Assembly: GCA_030150795.1 (NCBI GenBank)
Contig: JASLFF010000359.1
Span: 1-5,394 of the forward strand
Length of the DNA: 5,394 nt
Source: Terriglobales bacterium
GTDB taxonomy: Bacteria > Acidobacteriota > Terriglobia > Terriglobales > Gp1-AA117
Reading direction: 5' to 3'
Numbering within the stretch: the stretch's first letter is position 1; every line of letters starts with the position of its first letter. Made by a program: the position numbers and the translations under genes. Shown piece after piece: positions 4,116 through 5,394 of the stretch. The notes beneath the pieces are model-generated. The model had not been told where the DNA came from. It ran no database searches and was given only the letters and a program-made list of their open reading frames with translations.

Positions 4116-5394
4116 ATGAGACAGTTTTACAGAAAGGCGATACAGAGAATGACAAGCCCACGGCACAGATCCATGGTTGCCGCGATACTGGGCGCAGTAT
4201 TTGTTACGACGCTGGTTTCAGCCGACAGTCACCTGAACAATCTCAGGCCATTTGACGATCCCACAGGCCGCGTGCGTACTTTCAGCACGAGTGGCGAAGC
4301 CGAAGTCAACAATGCTTTCTTTCAGAGCCTGGGCACCAATGGGCGCAGTTGCGTAACCTGCCATCAGGCAAGCGACGCATGGACGGTTACGCCCGAGCAC
4401 ATTCAGGCACGGTTTGCAGCTTCAAACGGAACTGATCCCATTTTCCGGACCGTGGATGGAGCCAACTGTCCCAGCGCCGACGTGACTACACTAAGCGCGC
4501 GACGCAAGTCTTACAGCATGCTGCTGAATAAGGGACTGATCCGCATCTCAATCGGCGTGCCCGCAAATGCAGAATTTGCCGTAACGGGGATCGATGATCC
4601 GCACAACTGTGCTGAGACAACACCGTCCGGCTTGGCCCTGTTTCGGCGTCCTCTTCCGTCTACCAATCTGCCCTTCCTCACCACAGTGATGTGGGACGGA
4701 CGCGAATCCTTCAAAGGGCAGACGCTAAACTTCAACCTGAGTGACCAGGCGGTCCAGGCTACTCTCGGCCATGCGCAGGCCAGCCAGGCTCCAACCAACC
4801 AACAGGTTGCCGAGATCGTGAGTTTTGAACTATCGAATTTTACTGCCCAGATTGATGACGATCGGGCGGGAGAACTCAACGCCGACGGCGCGCAGGGCGG
4901 ACCGAACGCCCTGGCTCTACAGCCATTCTCGGTTGGAATCAACGACCCGCTGGGCGGGACACCCCCTGGCGTTGATTTCAACCCCGTGGCAATGACGGTG
5001 TTCTCAAAATGGGCAAGCTTGAAGGATGACGGCCGGAACTCAGCGCGCGCAGCCGTGGCCCGCGGAGAGGCGCTGTTCAACACCTTCCCAATCCCGATCT
5101 CAGGCGTGAGCGGCCTGAACGACCTGCCCGGAGTGCCTGCTTCATTTGTGGGAAGTTGCACAACGTGCCATAACACGCCGAACGTGGGCAATCATTCCGT
5201 TCCGCTGGCCATTAACATTGGCGTAACGGAATATCCGCCGGTTCCTGCACTCGATATCACCGGCCTGCCGGTCTACACGATTCATTGCGCCGCCGGTAAG
5301 CAGACGCCGATCAACCACGATTCGACGATCCAGACCACAGATCCGGCTCGGGCGCTGATCACCGGGAAATGCGCCGACATAGGCAAAACCAAAG
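4116..5394 (+). CDS. Exported di-haem c-type cytochrome, MauG/CcpA-like (3' end missing)
   Basis: The frame is open for 426 codons and runs off the right edge. The product is probably a periplasmic electron-transfer or peroxidase-type haem protein. The N-terminus has a long basic segment (residues 1-19), a hydrophobic core at about 20-34 and a likely signal cut after VSA (residue 36). Haem motif 1 is CVTCH (C79, C82, H83), after QSLGTNGRS; haem motif 2 is CTTCH (C348, C351, H352). Between them lie the conserved-looking segments TDPIFRTVDGANCPSADV, GLIRISIGVPANAEF and TVMWDGRESF, and ARAAVARGEALF precedes the second motif. The 269-residue spacing is wider than in classical bacterial cytochrome c peroxidases, so it may be a separate branch. 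ALITGKCADIGKTK near the edge suggests that roughly the last 60-80 residues, with a distal axial ligand region, lie outside. The substrate is unknown. Residues about 141-166 overlap repeat B. Confidence 0.85.
   Translation, partial: MRQFYRKAIQRMTSPRHRSMVAAILGAVFVTTLVSADSHLNNLRPFDDPTGRVRTFSTSGEAEVNNAFFQSLGTNGRSCVTCHQASDAWTVTPEHIQARFAASNGTDPIFRTVDGANCPSADVTTLSARRKSYSMLLNKGLIRISIGVPANAEFAVTGIDDPHNCAETTPSGLALFRRPLPSTNLPFLTTVMWDGRESFKGQTLNFNLSDQAVQATLGHAQASQAPTNQQVAEIVSFELSNFTAQIDDDRAGELNADGAQGGPNALALQPFSVGINDPLGGTPPGVDFNPVAMTVFSKWASLKDDGRNSARAAVARGEALFNTFPIPISGVSGLNDLPGVPASFVGSCTTCHNTPNVGNHSVPLAINIGVTEYPPVPALDITGLPVYTIHCAAGKQTPINHDSTIQTTDPARALITGKCADIGKTK
4557..4611 (+). repeat. Repeat B, copy 2, within the cytochrome coding region
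   Basis: This segment encodes VPANAEFAVTGIDDPHNC in the cytochrome frame. Stem 1 is GCAAAT-GCAGA-ATTTGC (4563-4579) and stem 2 is GGATC-GAT-GATCC (4588-4600), both perfect. It pairs with 3565-3619; the longer match with 3547-3619 starts at 4538. Confidence 0.75.

Noticed and set aside
3369..4166. 265-codon minus-strand ORF, and the 153-codon one at 3629-4090
   Set aside because: They overlap the 3' end of the secreted coiled-coil gene and the remnant region, and are Cys/Arg/Ser-rich with no recognisable domain or good start site. They are likely chance open frames in GC-rich DNA.
3514..4611. Insertion sequence or CRISPR array as the explanation of the repeats
   Set aside because: The repeats are on the same strand, of unequal spacing, only two copies each, with no transposase, terminal inverted repeats, target-site duplication or regular spacers.
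4511..5191. 226-codon minus-strand ORF
   Set aside because: It is antisense to the cytochrome gene, whose plus-strand frame carries CxxCH motifs and conserved segments. Its SSIPVTANSAF resembles the plus-strand VPANAEF only because the DNA is palindromic there.

Overview
The window looks like chromosomal DNA from a soil or environmental bacterium with a GC content a little above 50%. My best guess is Acidobacteriota. The guess rests on the long membrane-anchored winged-helix/TolB-like/TPR regulator, the multi-haem-type cytochrome with a family-typical VPANAEF segment, and a small secreted protein that begins QFEVSPDHFDD when mature. It is inference from remembered family distribution, not from a search.

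Layout, left to right. Positions 17-700 (minus) encode a PhoU-like phosphate-signalling protein. Positions 704-882 are non-coding, with a small AT-rich hairpin. Positions 883-2823 (minus) encode a 646-residue CadC-type one-component regulator: an OmpR-like winged helix, one membrane helix, a TolB/adenylate-cyclase-associated-like domain and TPR repeats. A 246-bp divergent intergenic region (2824-3069) holds a candidate regulator promoter with a palindrome in its spacer and a 14-bp tandem repeat near the rightward gene. Positions 3070-3543 (plus) encode a secreted coiled-coil protein of unknown function. Positions 3544-4115 are a low-information stretch that carries remnants of neighbouring genes and two possible small ORFs. 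From 4116 to the right edge runs an incomplete plus-strand gene for an exported c-type cytochrome with two CxxCH motifs, resembling di-haem (MauG/CcpA-like) oxidoreductases.

The most notable part is 3513-4115. A 73-bp piece (3547-3619) is about 86% identical to an internal part of the cytochrome gene (4538-4611). A second short match links the 3' end of the secreted-protein gene (3514-3544) to sequence just upstream of the cytochrome gene (4023-4055). Together they suggest a duplicated [coiled-coil gene - cytochrome gene] unit whose first cytochrome copy has collapsed. In addition, the 73-bp repeat has two perfect hairpins in both copies, and four of its ten substitutions are paired changes that keep the stems intact. 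That is unexpected for a neutral pseudogene and deserves checking as a structured element.

Functional links between the genes are loose. The leftward regulator and PhoU-like gene share a strand but lie 182 bp apart. The rightward secreted protein and cytochrome may belong to one envelope redox locus controlled by the divergent regulator. This is inferred from position only.
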